Shown in pieces: positions 28,240-36,086 of a stretch of 64,000 nucleotides of DNA. The stretch's first letter is position 1. Every line of letters starts with the position of its first letter. This stretch comes from Mycobacterium senriense. Lineage in GTDB: Bacteria; Actinomycetota; Actinomycetes; Mycobacteriales; Mycobacteriaceae. The notes under the pieces are model-generated. The model saw only the letters and a list, made by a program, of their open reading frames with translations, was not told where the DNA came from and did no database searches. The translations under genes and the position numbers were made by a program. Location of the stretch: NCBI RefSeq assembly GCF_019668465.1, contig NZ_AP024828.1:3968001-4032000 (forward strand), read 5' to 3'.

Positions 28240-28700
28240 TGCTGCCCGTCGGCACAGCCGCCCCGGATTTCACCTTGCGCGACCAGAACCAACAGCGCGT
28301 CACGCTGAGTTCCTACCGGGACGCCAAGAACGTTCTGCTGGTGTTTTTCCCGCTGGCCTTCACCGGGATCTGCCAGGGCGAGCTGGACCTGTTGCGTGAC
28401 CACCTGCCCGAGTTCGAAAACGACGAGAGCGCGGCGCTGGCCATCTCGGTGGGGCCGCCGCCCACGCACCGGGTGTGGTCGCTGGACAGCGGCTTCACCT
28501 TTCCGGTGCTGTCGGACTTCTGGCCGCACGGCGCGGTCAGCCAGAGCTACGGCGTGTTCAATGACGACGCCGGCTACTCCAACCGGGGGACGTTCGTCGT
28601 TGATCGGTCCGGGATCATTCGCTTCGCCGAGATGAAGCAGCCCGGCGAGTCCCGCGACCAGCGGCTCTGGACCGACGCACTGGCGGCCTTGCGGGCCTAG
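28239..28700 (+). CDS. ahpE: One-cysteine peroxiredoxin AhpE
   Basis: A protein of 153 residues. AhpE reduces hydroperoxides and peroxynitrite; in M. tuberculosis it is recycled by mycothiol/mycoredoxin-1. The peroxidatic motif is PLAFTGIC with Cys45, and there is no resolving Cys at the CxxxxC position. Most of the sequence is nearly identical to the M. tuberculosis protein (for example FPVLSDFWPHGAVSQ and GTFVVDRSGIIRFAE). It is translationally coupled to the DUF3052 gene. Confidence 0.96.
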   Translation: MLPVGTAAPDFTLRDQNQQRVTLSSYRDAKNVLLVFFPLAFTGICQGELDLLRDHLPEFENDESAALAISVGPPPTHRVWSLDSGFTFPVLSDFWPHGAVSQSYGVFNDDAGYSNRGTFVVDRSGIIRFAEMKQPGESRDQRLWTDALAALRA

Positions 28701-28756
28701 AGAGGGGCCTCGAATTTTGGGAAGTTGGCCTTCGGGCGGGTAGCCTGCCCGGGCAC

Positions 28757-28831
28757 GGGCGCGTAGCTCAGTGGTAGAGCTCTGGTTTTACACACCAGCG
28801 GTCGGCGGTTCGATACCGTCCGCGCCCACCA
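28757..28831 (+). tRNA. tRNA-Val (anticodon TAC)
   Basis: A cloverleaf folds from GGGCGCG (28757) to CGCGCCC plus A and an encoded CCA ending at 28831. The anticodon stem CTGGT/ACCAG encloses loop TTTACAC with anticodon TAC at 28789-28791, reading GUA/GUN valine codons. The T-arm is GGCGG-TTCGATA-CCGTC. A decayed copy of its 3' half occurs near 32.2 kb. Confidence 0.97.
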
Positions 28832-29006
28832 TCGTTATTGCAGATCGTGCCGGCGGATCGACACGATTGGAGACAGCGCTCGCGTGGCACGAAGTTGTTC
28901 GCGCACAACGTAAATCGAAGGAAGGAAATGCCGACGCGATAACGCAGCCGGTGGCGGTAGCAGGAGGTGTGGTGCGTGTTGCCCGGATGCAGTGGCGGCT
29001 TAGGCT

Positions 29007-29813
29007 GTGACTGTGGACGTCTGTGTCAGGAATAACGTCAAGATTGTTGGCGCCCACGATGGTCCAATGGTCGTCCTTGCGCATGGCTTCGGCTGTGATC
29101 AGCGGCTGTGGCGTCTGGTCGTCGACCGTTTGGAGGGCGACTTCCGGTTGCTGCTCTTCGACCACGTCGGTTCCGGTGAGTCGGATCCGGCTTCCTGGAA
29201 CGCAGAAAAGTACTCGTCGCTGGCCGGCTACGCCGCTGACGTCCTAGACATGGTGCGTGAACTGGACCTGCGCGACGTCGTGTTCGTCGGGCACTCGGTC
29301 GCCGCGATAATCGGCGCGCTGGCGGTCATCGCCGAGCCCAGCAGGTTCGCGAAGCTGGTCATGCTGACACCGTCTCCGTGCTACATCGACGATGGTGCTT
29401 ATCGCGGCGGGTTTTCGCAGTCCGATATCGACGAACTCCTCGAATCCTTGGAGCTCAATTACCTGGGCTGGTCGCATGCGATGGCACCGGTCATCATGGG
29501 AACCCCGGACCGCCCCGAGCTAGAGGACGAGTTGGCCGAGACCTTTTGCCGCAACGATCCCGCGCATCTGCGCGTTTTCGCCCGTGCCACATTCCTGTCC
29601 GATAACCGCGCCGACCTCGCACGGATACCGGTGCCCACGCTGGTGATCGAATGTGCACAAGACGCGGTCGCGCCGCGCGAGGTCGGCGCCTACGTCCATG
29701 CAAACATCCCGGACAGTCGACTGGTCACCCTGGACGCAACCGGACATTGCCCCCAAGTAAGCGCCCCAGACGCCACTGCGTCGGCGATCTCGGCCTTCGT
29801 TCGATCGGCGTGA
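29007..29813 (+). CDS. RsbQ-like alpha/beta hydrolase (energy-stress signalling)
   Basis: A protein of 268 residues that resembles Bacillus subtilis RsbQ over its full length: HGFGCDQRLW, LLFDHVGSGESD, FVGHSVAAIIG, TPSPCYIDD, ECAQDAVAP and ATGHCPQVS. The triad is Ser97, Asp219 and His247. The Asp and His fall at the same positions as in RsbQ. RsbQ is a small-molecule hydrolase, related to plant D14/KAI2 receptors, needed to activate the phosphatase RsbP on energy stress. Here the next gene is an RsbP-like phosphatase whose GTG start overlaps this stop (GTGA), so the functional pairing is well supported. It starts with GTG at 29007. Confidence 0.9.
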   Translation: MTVDVCVRNNVKIVGAHDGPMVVLAHGFGCDQRLWRLVVDRLEGDFRLLLFDHVGSGESDPASWNAEKYSSLAGYAADVLDMVRELDLRDVVFVGHSVAAIIGALAVIAEPSRFAKLVMLTPSPCYIDDGAYRGGFSQSDIDELLESLELNYLGWSHAMAPVIMGTPDRPELEDELAETFCRNDPAHLRVFARATFLSDNRADLARIPVPTLVIECAQDAVAPREVGAYVHANIPDSRLVTLDATGHCPQVSAPDATASAISAFVRSA

Positions 29814-30985
29814 CCGACTTCAGCCTGGAGGACTGCTGGGAGAACAGTCCCTGCGGCCACCTCATTGCGCGCCCCGATCGTCGGATCATCCGCGTCAACG
29901 CCACCTTGAGCCGATGGCTGGGTTATGACCGAAACGCATTGCAAGGCAGATTGTTCAGCGATTTATTCACCGCGGGTGGCCGCATCCACTACGACACCCA
30001 TTTCGGGCCACTGTTACGCATGAGCGGCGAGCTCAACGGCATCACAGTGGACCTCGTGACGGCCGACGGAGCGCGGCTGCCCATGTTTCTCACCGCCAAC
30101 GTCAAGACAGGCGCCGACGGCCAGCCGGAATTGCTGCGAATCACCGCGGTCGATGCCGCCGACCGCCGCGCCTATGAACGAGAGCTCCTGGAAGAGCGAC
30201 GGCGGGTCGCGATGGAGCACGGTCGCGTTCGGGCATTCGCTGAGACACTGCGTCGCTCACTACTCCCGCCAGTGCTGTCGCCTCCCGCCGGAATGGACGC
30301 AGCCGATTACTACTACACCGCGTCGGACGATGACGTGGGCGGCGATTTTTACGACCTTTTCCCGCTGTCCCGCACGAAGTGGGGTTTCTTCATCGGCGAT
30401 GTCGTGGGCAAAGGGGTTGATGCGGCTGTGGTAACCGGATTGACCAGGTATGCCCTGCGTGCCGCGGCGGTATCCGACGATGATCCCGTGCAAGTACTGC
30501 ACAATCTGCACTCCGTGCTCGGTCAAGAGCTTGGTGCCCAGCACGGCCGATTCTGCACCGTGATCTACGGCAATGTGACCATGCCGAATGATGGGTTCGA
30601 CGTCGAGCTCGCCAGCGGAGGGCATCTTCCCCCACTGTTGCTGCAGGCCGACGGCAGCGCCTACTACGTGGACAGCATCGGCGGCCACGCCGTGGGCCTC
30701 GTCGCGGAGCCGCGCTTCGTTGCCAGCAGGTTCCACCTTGCGCCCGGCGACACGTTGGTCCTCTACACGGACGGACTAACCGAGGCCAGTACCGGCGTCG
30801 GTCGCGAACGCTATGACGATCGAGGGGCGCTACTGCAGTTCGCGAAATCGCTCGCGCCGGCGTCGGCGTCAGAAATCGTTGAAGCCGTCCACGTGTTGCT
30901 CGACAGCCTTGGCCGCGGGGTTCAGGACGACGCCGCTGTGCTAGCGCTCGGCGTGCCCTCGCTGACAAGCCGCGAGCGACCATGA
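29810..30985 (+). CDS. RsbP-like PAS-PP2C serine phosphatase
   Basis: A protein of 391 residues. A PAS domain (about 5-115; ENSPCGHLIA through FLTANVKTG) is followed by a helical linker (about 118-150) and a SpoIIE/PP2C domain (about 160-382). Metal-binding acidic residues are intact: GGDFYD (D179), GDVVGKG (D197), YTDGLTEA (D321) and QDDAAVLAL. In B. subtilis, RsbP dephosphorylates the anti-anti-sigma factor RsbV to release sigma-B, and RsbQ is needed to trigger it. A mycobacterial target would be an anti-sigma antagonist of the SigF system, none of which lies in this window. The GTG start at 29810 overlaps the rsbQ-like stop. Confidence 0.9.
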   Translation: MTDFSLEDCWENSPCGHLIARPDRRIIRVNATLSRWLGYDRNALQGRLFSDLFTAGGRIHYDTHFGPLLRMSGELNGITVDLVTADGARLPMFLTANVKTGADGQPELLRITAVDAADRRAYERELLEERRRVAMEHGRVRAFAETLRRSLLPPVLSPPAGMDAADYYYTASDDDVGGDFYDLFPLSRTKWGFFIGDVVGKGVDAAVVTGLTRYALRAAAVSDDDPVQVLHNLHSVLGQELGAQHGRFCTVIYGNVTMPNDGFDVELASGGHLPPLLLQADGSAYYVDSIGGHAVGLVAEPRFVASRFHLAPGDTLVLYTDGLTEASTGVGRERYDDRGALLQFAKSLAPASASEIVEAVHVLLDSLGRGVQDDAAVLALGVPSLTSRERP

Positions 30986-31129
30986 CGCACGGGAGACGCC
31001 GGTTCGTGCCTGCGCACGACCATCGATAGACGTGCAGGACAGCGTCGAGCGGCCTTCATGAGCTGTTCGGCCGCGACCAAATTATCCGAGTCGGCGTCGC
31101 GCAGAGGTTCCCGGCGTTACTCTTTGCCG

Positions 31130-32095
31130 ATGATCGCGGGCGAGAAGGCGCCTGACTTCACTCTGTACGACCACACGGGTCGGCCTCGGGCACTGTCCAC
31201 GCTGCTGTCCGAAGGGCCGGTTGTGCTGTTCTTCTTCCCACTGGCCTCCTCACCGATCTGTACAGCCCAGGCTTGTCATTTTCGGGACCTGAGCAATGAA
31301 TTCTTCACGGTGGGCGCCCAGCGGGTGGGCATCAGCACCGACACCGTCGACAGGCAGGCCCACTTCGCCCAACAGCGCTCGTTCGACTATCCACTGCTCT
31401 CCGACGCGGACGGCGTGGTGTCCGAGCTGTTCGGAGTGCGCCGAGGCAGGCTGGCGAAGCTGCGTAGATCCGTCGTGGCGCGCGATGAGGTCCGGCGTGG
31501 CCGGCACACTCGGCGCCGTGGCCTGCTGGCGCGGCTGCTGCCGGTCAGACGGACCACCTTCGTCATCGACACCGATCGCACCGTACTCAAAGTGGTCTCC
31601 AACGAGCTGCGCGCATCGGTGCACGCAGACCAGGCCTTGTGGTACTTGCAGCACCACAAGGGACCGCATAGTTCGCCACATGTCCGCGGGAAACACGCCG
31701 ACCCGCATCACCAGTCGGGGGACGAGGGAACAGAACGGGAAACCGCGGACGAGGCGAGTCTGGTCCGGCCATACACGCTGACGGGCGGTCGTACCGACTC
31801 CGGTGTCGAACTGGCACTCGAGGCTCCGGTTGAAGCGCTCACCACCACAGCGAAGCGGCCGCGCTGGCCGAGAAACGATGTGCGGGGCCAGATCCTGACG
31901 TATTGCGCGCAGAGCCCCTCGGTCGCGGAGATCGCCGCGCGTCTGTCCTTGCCGCTCGGTGCGACGCGATTCTTGGTCGGCGAACTGGTGACACAGGGTT
32001 ACCTGCGGGTGCACGCACCCCTCGGTGACTCGATGACGGTCGACGAGCGACGGGAACTGATAGGCAGGACCCTAAGTGGCCTACGAGCGCTCTGA
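31130..32095 (+). CDS. BcpB/PrxQ-type peroxiredoxin fused to a C-terminal DUF742 domain
   Basis: A protein of 321 residues. Residues 1-175 are an AhpC/TSA peroxiredoxin close to mycobacterial BcpB: KAPDFTLYDHTG, then PLASSPICTAQACHFRD with peroxidatic Cys44 and resolving Cys49, then VGISTDTVD, then TTFVIDTDRTV. An Arg-rich insert (about 104-141) interrupts the fold. After a His-rich linker, residues about 209-321 form a DUF742 domain (SLVRPYTLTGGRTDSG, then PSVAEIAARLSLPLGATRFLVGEL, ending LSGLRAL), a winged-helix-like module normally found as a separate protein in actinobacterial roadblock/GTPase 'conservons'. I know of no described fusion of the two. An ATG at 31058 would add 24 residues. 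It follows the RsbP-like gene by 144 bp. Confidence 0.85.
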   Translation: MIAGEKAPDFTLYDHTGRPRALSTLLSEGPVVLFFFPLASSPICTAQACHFRDLSNEFFTVGAQRVGISTDTVDRQAHFAQQRSFDYPLLSDADGVVSELFGVRRGRLAKLRRSVVARDEVRRGRHTRRRGLLARLLPVRRTTFVIDTDRTVLKVVSNELRASVHADQALWYLQHHKGPHSSPHVRGKHADPHHQSGDEGTERETADEASLVRPYTLTGGRTDSGVELALEAPVEALTTTAKRPRWPRNDVRGQILTYCAQSPSVAEIAARLSLPLGATRFLVGELVTQGYLRVHAPLGDSMTVDERRELIGRTLSGLRAL

Positions 32096-32169
32096 GAGGG
32101 CCGGCGCCGCTTGACGAAGATCGTCGTCTCTTATGCCAAGAGGTACAGGGGGACGTCACCGCATAAAAC

Positions 32170-32248
32170 GCGGTAGCCCCTTGGCTCTGGTGTTGCGCAC
32201 CAGCGGTCGGCGGCTTACCGTCCGCGCCGACCAACGTTGATGCAGGTC
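32170..32248 (+). repeat. Degenerate tRNA-Val 3'-half copy (candidate att site)
   Basis: The stretch aligns to tRNA-Val 28761-28846. A 16-nt identical block, CACCAGCGGTCGGCGG (32198-32213 versus 28793-28808), and a 13-nt block, TACCGTCCGCGCC (32216-32228 versus 28814-28826), are both in the same order. The similarity continues about 15 bp past the CCA. The anticodon loop and D-arm are damaged, so it cannot be a functional tRNA. It is best read as an integration scar or decayed tRNA duplicate. Confidence 0.75.
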
Positions 32249-33288
32249 CGTCAGAGCGCGATCCAGTCGCGTTGGCAAGCAGGATCTAGTCCATTCCGCC
32301 TGCGCCGCTTCATGTCCCGGCGATCGTGCCGGCGATCGTGCGGGCAAGGTCGATGTCGGCCGAGCCGCGCCGGTCACGATCCGTCCAGCGGTGACGACGC
32401 GTTGTTTGGTCGGCAGCGCGCCGAACCGGGCGAGGTCGTCGTGGTCGTGTCAATGGGTGATCGCGGGCAGTCCTTGGGCGACCCGGCCGAAGCGGGCCGT
32501 CGCGCGCGAACCCCGAAGCGAAATTAACCGGAGGTTGCGAATTCGAGTTATCGGGGCGCGCCAAAAGATACGGGTGATGAAGCCTTCCGCCACAGCGCCA
32601 AGGCATCCGACTTCGGAACCGACGATGCCGGAAAGGCTGCTGCAGAATTCGAAGGCTTTTCACGCGGCGCGGGTGCCGAAAACCGACGAGCCTTCGAACG
32701 GCCAACTACGGTCCGGGAAACCGCTGCGACGTAGATCGTCTGCTGGGTTGGCAGGGGTTTCGCGGGCTACCACCAGCGGGTTCATGCTGGATTCACGGTC
32801 CGTTTTTGCTGCGTTTTTCGCATCCCGGATCATTTCTTCGCTTGCAGGATAACAGCTAACGCGCAGCAAGGACCCAGGAATTGCCCAACTCGTGTATAAA
32901 CTGCGGGGATACGATATTGACATGCCGTTAATTAGCGGCGAAATAATTGCTGGACACGCCATTCTACGGCTACCGAAATGTAGGCTATCCCGCCGCCGGG
33001 CGCGCCCCCCGAATATCTTGCGGATCAAACCCGGGGGCGGCGGCTACGGAATCCTGATGCGATCTCGCGATAGCGCACAGCATCGGCGAAACGACCGAGT
33101 CCCGCCACCATCCGCGTCGCCCCGCAGCGACTGGCGCGCCCCGAAATGGCCGCCAGTTCCGTCCCCGGGATGTCCGCAACTTTTGTGTCCGGTCAGGCAA
33201 CGCCACCCCACAGCTACCCACACCCGTGGCGTAGATGAATATCCACTGCTCGTCAGGCGACGGGCCCTAGCGGAACGAAGGTACTGCC
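32249..33288. other. Gene-poor stretch of about 1 kb
   Basis: Short open frames occur on both strands here, but none has a recognisable domain, a ribosome site or mycobacterial codon bias. The stretch includes a perfect 10-bp inverted repeat, TTCGAAGGCT (32648-32657) and AGCCTTCGAA (32689-32698), with a 31-nt spacer. It also includes an AT-rich patch around 32840-32960 with a TTGACA (32917-32922). It may hold decayed mobile DNA and the promoter region of the downstream secreted protein gene. Confidence 0.6.
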
Positions 33289-34302
33289 ATGTTTACCGGC
33301 ATCACCAGGTCCACCGGCATCACCAGGCACAGCCACGTCGGCACTCTGGTTACCGCCATCCTGGTGTTATCCGGCGCTGCAATTCTGCGCGGCGGCGCAG
33401 CAGCGGCCGACTCGAACCAAGACGATCAGTTTCTCGCGCTACTCGACCAAGAAGGCATCCCTGCCCTCGAAGGTGTTCCATACCTCATCGATACCGCCCA
33501 TAAGGTTTGTCGCGCAGTAGATGCCGGCTTTTCGGCGAACGCCGTAGTGGACGCGATGGTGCAGTTTGCGTACAGCCAGGACCCGGCCGAGCGCAATTAC
33601 GACCCCGGCCGCCTCGCGCGCACTGAGGCTCGATTCGTCACTGCCTCAGTGGGGGCCTACTGCCCGTACGATCGCGGCAAGGTCGCTAACCTCGTCGCTA
33701 ATCCCGCCGCGGAATGGAATGTGCCGATGCCCCCGGGGGCCGCGCACGCGCACAATGCGGTCAACTCAGGAGGCGTTGAACTGGAATCGCCCACGGCGTC
33801 AAGCGCATTCACAACGCGGGCACAATGGCAGGAATCGACGGGCACCGGTGCGGTGCAACTGCCATATTTGATGGACCGGGACGTGCTGATGGCGGCCCGA
33901 TCGTTTGGCGACCGCCCGGATTTCCGCGCGCCCGGCACAGCGCTCGGTTCGCGGATTGGAGCGGTTCCTGCCGGAGAGGTCACCCAGCCGAACCCGCCGC
34001 AGCTTCCGGCGCCACCACCGCCGTTGCTGCACCAGACACCACCCCAGCCGGTCGCGGCACCGCCTCGGCCGCAACGGGTGCCGCCGCCACCACAGTCGCC
34101 GCCAAGTCCTAGGGTCGCCCCGCAACCCGGGGCCGCACCCGGCAATGGCGGCGGTGCAAGCACCGGTGGTGACCTTCCGGCGGCGCCGCCGCCGGCACCG
34201 CCCGAGGCGCCCCCTCCGCCGGCACCGCCTGTGGCGCCCCCGCCGCCACCGCCGCCACCGCCGCCACCTATGGCGCCGGGCTTTGTCAGGCTCGCACCCT
34301 GA
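33289..34302 (+). CDS. Secreted DUF732 protein with proline-rich C-terminal tail
   Basis: A protein of 337 residues. An N-terminal signal peptide (hydrophobic VGTLVTAILVLSGAAIL, cleavage near AAAADS) precedes a DUF732 domain (about 44-125; FLALLDQEGIPALEG, then AHKVCRAVDAGFSANAV, then ASVGAYCPYDRGK). DUF732 is a mycobacterial secreted helical domain with two conserved Cys. The last ~110 residues are dense in Pro/Ala (PPP runs from about 235), suggesting a cell-wall-spanning or surface-exposed tail. The N-terminus carries a direct repeat, TGITRSTGITRH. The function is unknown. Confidence 0.8.
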   Translation: MFTGITRSTGITRHSHVGTLVTAILVLSGAAILRGGAAAADSNQDDQFLALLDQEGIPALEGVPYLIDTAHKVCRAVDAGFSANAVVDAMVQFAYSQDPAERNYDPGRLARTEARFVTASVGAYCPYDRGKVANLVANPAAEWNVPMPPGAAHAHNAVNSGGVELESPTASSAFTTRAQWQESTGTGAVQLPYLMDRDVLMAARSFGDRPDFRAPGTALGSRIGAVPAGEVTQPNPPQLPAPPPPLLHQTPPQPVAAPPRPQRVPPPPQSPPSPRVAPQPGAAPGNGGGASTGGDLPAAPPPAPPEAPPPPAPPVAPPPPPPPPPPPMAPGFVRLAP

Positions 34303-34403
34303 GAAAGTGACTAAGCTCGGCGGCCCGCGGGCCGTCCGTGCTCACGCATGCGCCTGCGGGGGGCGTGTGCGGCGCCGATCGCACTCGGGAGCACTATGAA
34401 CGC

Positions 34404-35522
34404 GTGAAACCGTTCCGCATCGACGTTCCCGACGACGTTCTCGACGATCTGCGATCGCGGCTGGCCCGCACGCGTTGGCCCGAGGCCGAATGCGTGAACG
34501 ACTGGAGCCAGGGCGTGCCGTTGGCCTACACCCGTGAACTGGCCGAATACTGGGCCAGCGGCTACGACTGGCGTTCGAGGGAGGCCGCGCTCAACCGCTT
34601 CGATCAATTCACCACCGAAATCGACGGGCTGGACATCCATTTCATCCACCAGCGATCCCCGCACGCCGACGCCTTCCCGCTGGTGATCACGCACGGCTGG
34701 CCGGGCTCAATCGTGGAGTTCCACAAGGTGATCGAGCCGTTGACCAATCCCGCCTCGGGCCGCGCCGAGGATGCCTTCCACGTCGTGTGTCCGTCGCTGC
34801 CGGGCTACGGCTTCTCGGGCAAGCCCACCCACACCGGATGGGGCGTGGAAAAGATCGCCGAGGCGTGGGAAACGCTCATGCTGGGTCTGGGCTACGACCG
34901 CTACGGCGCCCAGGGCGGCGACTGGGGTGCCGCGGTCACGACACAGATCGGCCGCAATGTCGGCCACTGCGTGGGCATCCACCTGAACATGCCGGTCGGC
35001 CGGCCCAGCAAGGACTCGCTGACGAACCCGACCGAGGAGGAGCAACGAGCGCTTGCCGGGTTGGCCAACCACCGCAAGTGGGGCACCGGCTATTCCAAGC
35101 AACAGTCCACCCGGCCGCAAACACTGGGCTACGGCCTGGCCGATTCGCCCACGGGACAGCTGGCCTGGATCGTCGAAAAGTTCTGGGACTGGGCCGATTG
35201 CGACGGGCACCCCGAGAACGCGGTCAGCCGCGACGAGCTGCTCGACAACGTGATGGTCTATTGGGTGACCAACACCGCCGCGTCCTCGGCCCGTCTGTAC
35301 TGGGAGAGCTTTGCGGTGTGGGGCGGCGGGGACCGCGTCGAATTGCCCACGGGCGTCGCGGCTTTCCCCGGGGAGCTGCTCAAGGCGCCGCGCAGCTGGT
35401 GCGAGCCGGTCTACAACATCACCCACTGGACGGACATGCCGCGGGGCGGGCATTTCGCGGCGTTCGAACAACCAGAGCTGTTCGTCGAGGACCTGCGCGC
35501 GTTCTTCGCGACCGTGCGCTGA
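34404..35522 (+). CDS. Epoxide hydrolase (microsomal-type, EHN + alpha/beta)
   Basis: A protein of 372 residues. The N-terminal EHN domain (KPFRIDVPDDVLDDLRSRL, then TRWPEAE, then WSQGVP) is followed by the alpha/beta hydrolase core with HGWPGS and the nucleophile loop GAQGGDWGA (Asp173). A C-terminal DMPRGGHFAAFEQPE supplies the catalytic His. Such enzymes hydrolyse trans-substituted epoxides; mycobacteria have several of unknown substrate. A GTG at 34404 is chosen because the domain begins there; an upstream ATG at 34338 adds 22 residues without similarity. Confidence 0.88.
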   Translation: MKPFRIDVPDDVLDDLRSRLARTRWPEAECVNDWSQGVPLAYTRELAEYWASGYDWRSREAALNRFDQFTTEIDGLDIHFIHQRSPHADAFPLVITHGWPGSIVEFHKVIEPLTNPASGRAEDAFHVVCPSLPGYGFSGKPTHTGWGVEKIAEAWETLMLGLGYDRYGAQGGDWGAAVTTQIGRNVGHCVGIHLNMPVGRPSKDSLTNPTEEEQRALAGLANHRKWGTGYSKQQSTRPQTLGYGLADSPTGQLAWIVEKFWDWADCDGHPENAVSRDELLDNVMVYWVTNTAASSARLYWESFAVWGGGDRVELPTGVAAFPGELLKAPRSWCEPVYNITHWTDMPRGGHFAAFEQPELFVEDLRAFFATVR

Positions 35523-35527
35523 GCGAA

Positions 35528-35923
35528 TCAGCCGGGCGGGGCGAAGAACTCCAGCGCTATGCCGTCGGGGTCGCGGAAACTCAGCCCCGAGCCGTACGGT
35601 GCATCCACGATGCCGCCGTGCTCGATGCCCAGTTCGCCAAGCCGGGTGACCCACCTCTCCAGCTCGCCGCGGTTGGCGCAGCCGAAGCCGACGTGGTCGA
35701 GGCCGACGTGATGTTCGCTGAACTGTTCCTCGGGGGCAGCTCGGTCGTGCTGATGAATGCCGAATACGGTGCCGCCGTCGAGGATCCACACCTGGTGGTG
35801 GAAGCCGGCGTCGGTGTGCTCGTCGAGGATCGGGTCGGCGCCGAGCAGGTTGCGATACCACGGTCCGCTGACTTCGAGGTCGCGCACCGTGACCGCGACG
35901 TGGTTGAGCGCTGGAAAGGTCAT
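35528..35923 (-). CDS. VOC/glyoxalase superfamily protein
   Basis: A protein of 131 residues. The paired beta-alpha-beta-beta-beta units of the vicinal oxygen chelate fold are seen in LNHVAVTVRDLEVSGPWYRNLLG and GLDHVGFGCANRGELERWV. GLSFRDPDGIALEFF ends the domain. His and Glu residues fit a metal site. Likely activities include glyoxalase or dioxygenase; no specific substrate is indicated. The ATG at 35923 is preferred over longer versions. It converges on the epoxide hydrolase. Confidence 0.82.
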   Translation of the reverse strand: MTFPALNHVAVTVRDLEVSGPWYRNLLGADPILDEHTDAGFHHQVWILDGGTVFGIHQHDRAAPEEQFSEHHVGLDHVGFGCANRGELERWVTRLGELGIEHGGIVDAPYGSGLSFRDPDGIALEFFAPPG

Positions 35924-36086
35924 GCCTTGCCACGTTAGTCCCATATGATCCGCCGGCCCCAGCTTGCTCGAGATCGCATGTCCGACAGGTGGAGCCGGTA
36001 ACCGAAGCTCCAGACACCGCGCGGGCCGCTTCACCGCGGGCCTTGCCCCGTGGGTCTCATGGATTCCGGTGTGAGACGCTGCCGAG

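Larger units (their letters stand above)
28832..32235. mobile_element. Putative tRNA-Val-associated genomic islet (rsbQ-rsbP-peroxiredoxin cassette)
   Basis: The segment starts exactly at the tRNA-Val 3' end and stops at a degenerate repeat of that tRNA's 3' half. It holds three genes foreign to this syntenic stretch. Base composition looks lower in GC than the flanks. No integrase is recognisable, so the boundaries are inferred from the repeat alone and the element would be an inactive remnant. Confidence 0.5.

Noticed and set aside
28969..29010. Leader peptide (MVRVARMQWRLRL-like) before the rsbQ-like gene
   Set aside because: The AGGAGG is too close to its possible GTG starts and nothing else supports translation; the AGGAGG may just be chance.
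32170..32248. Second functional tRNA-Val gene
   Set aside because: The D-arm and anticodon loop do not fold and the T-loop has lost bases; only the 3' half is recognisable.
32237..33028. Several open frames of 96-153 codons on both strands
   Set aside because: They overlap one another, lack ribosome sites and domain features, and have atypical composition; treated as non-coding.
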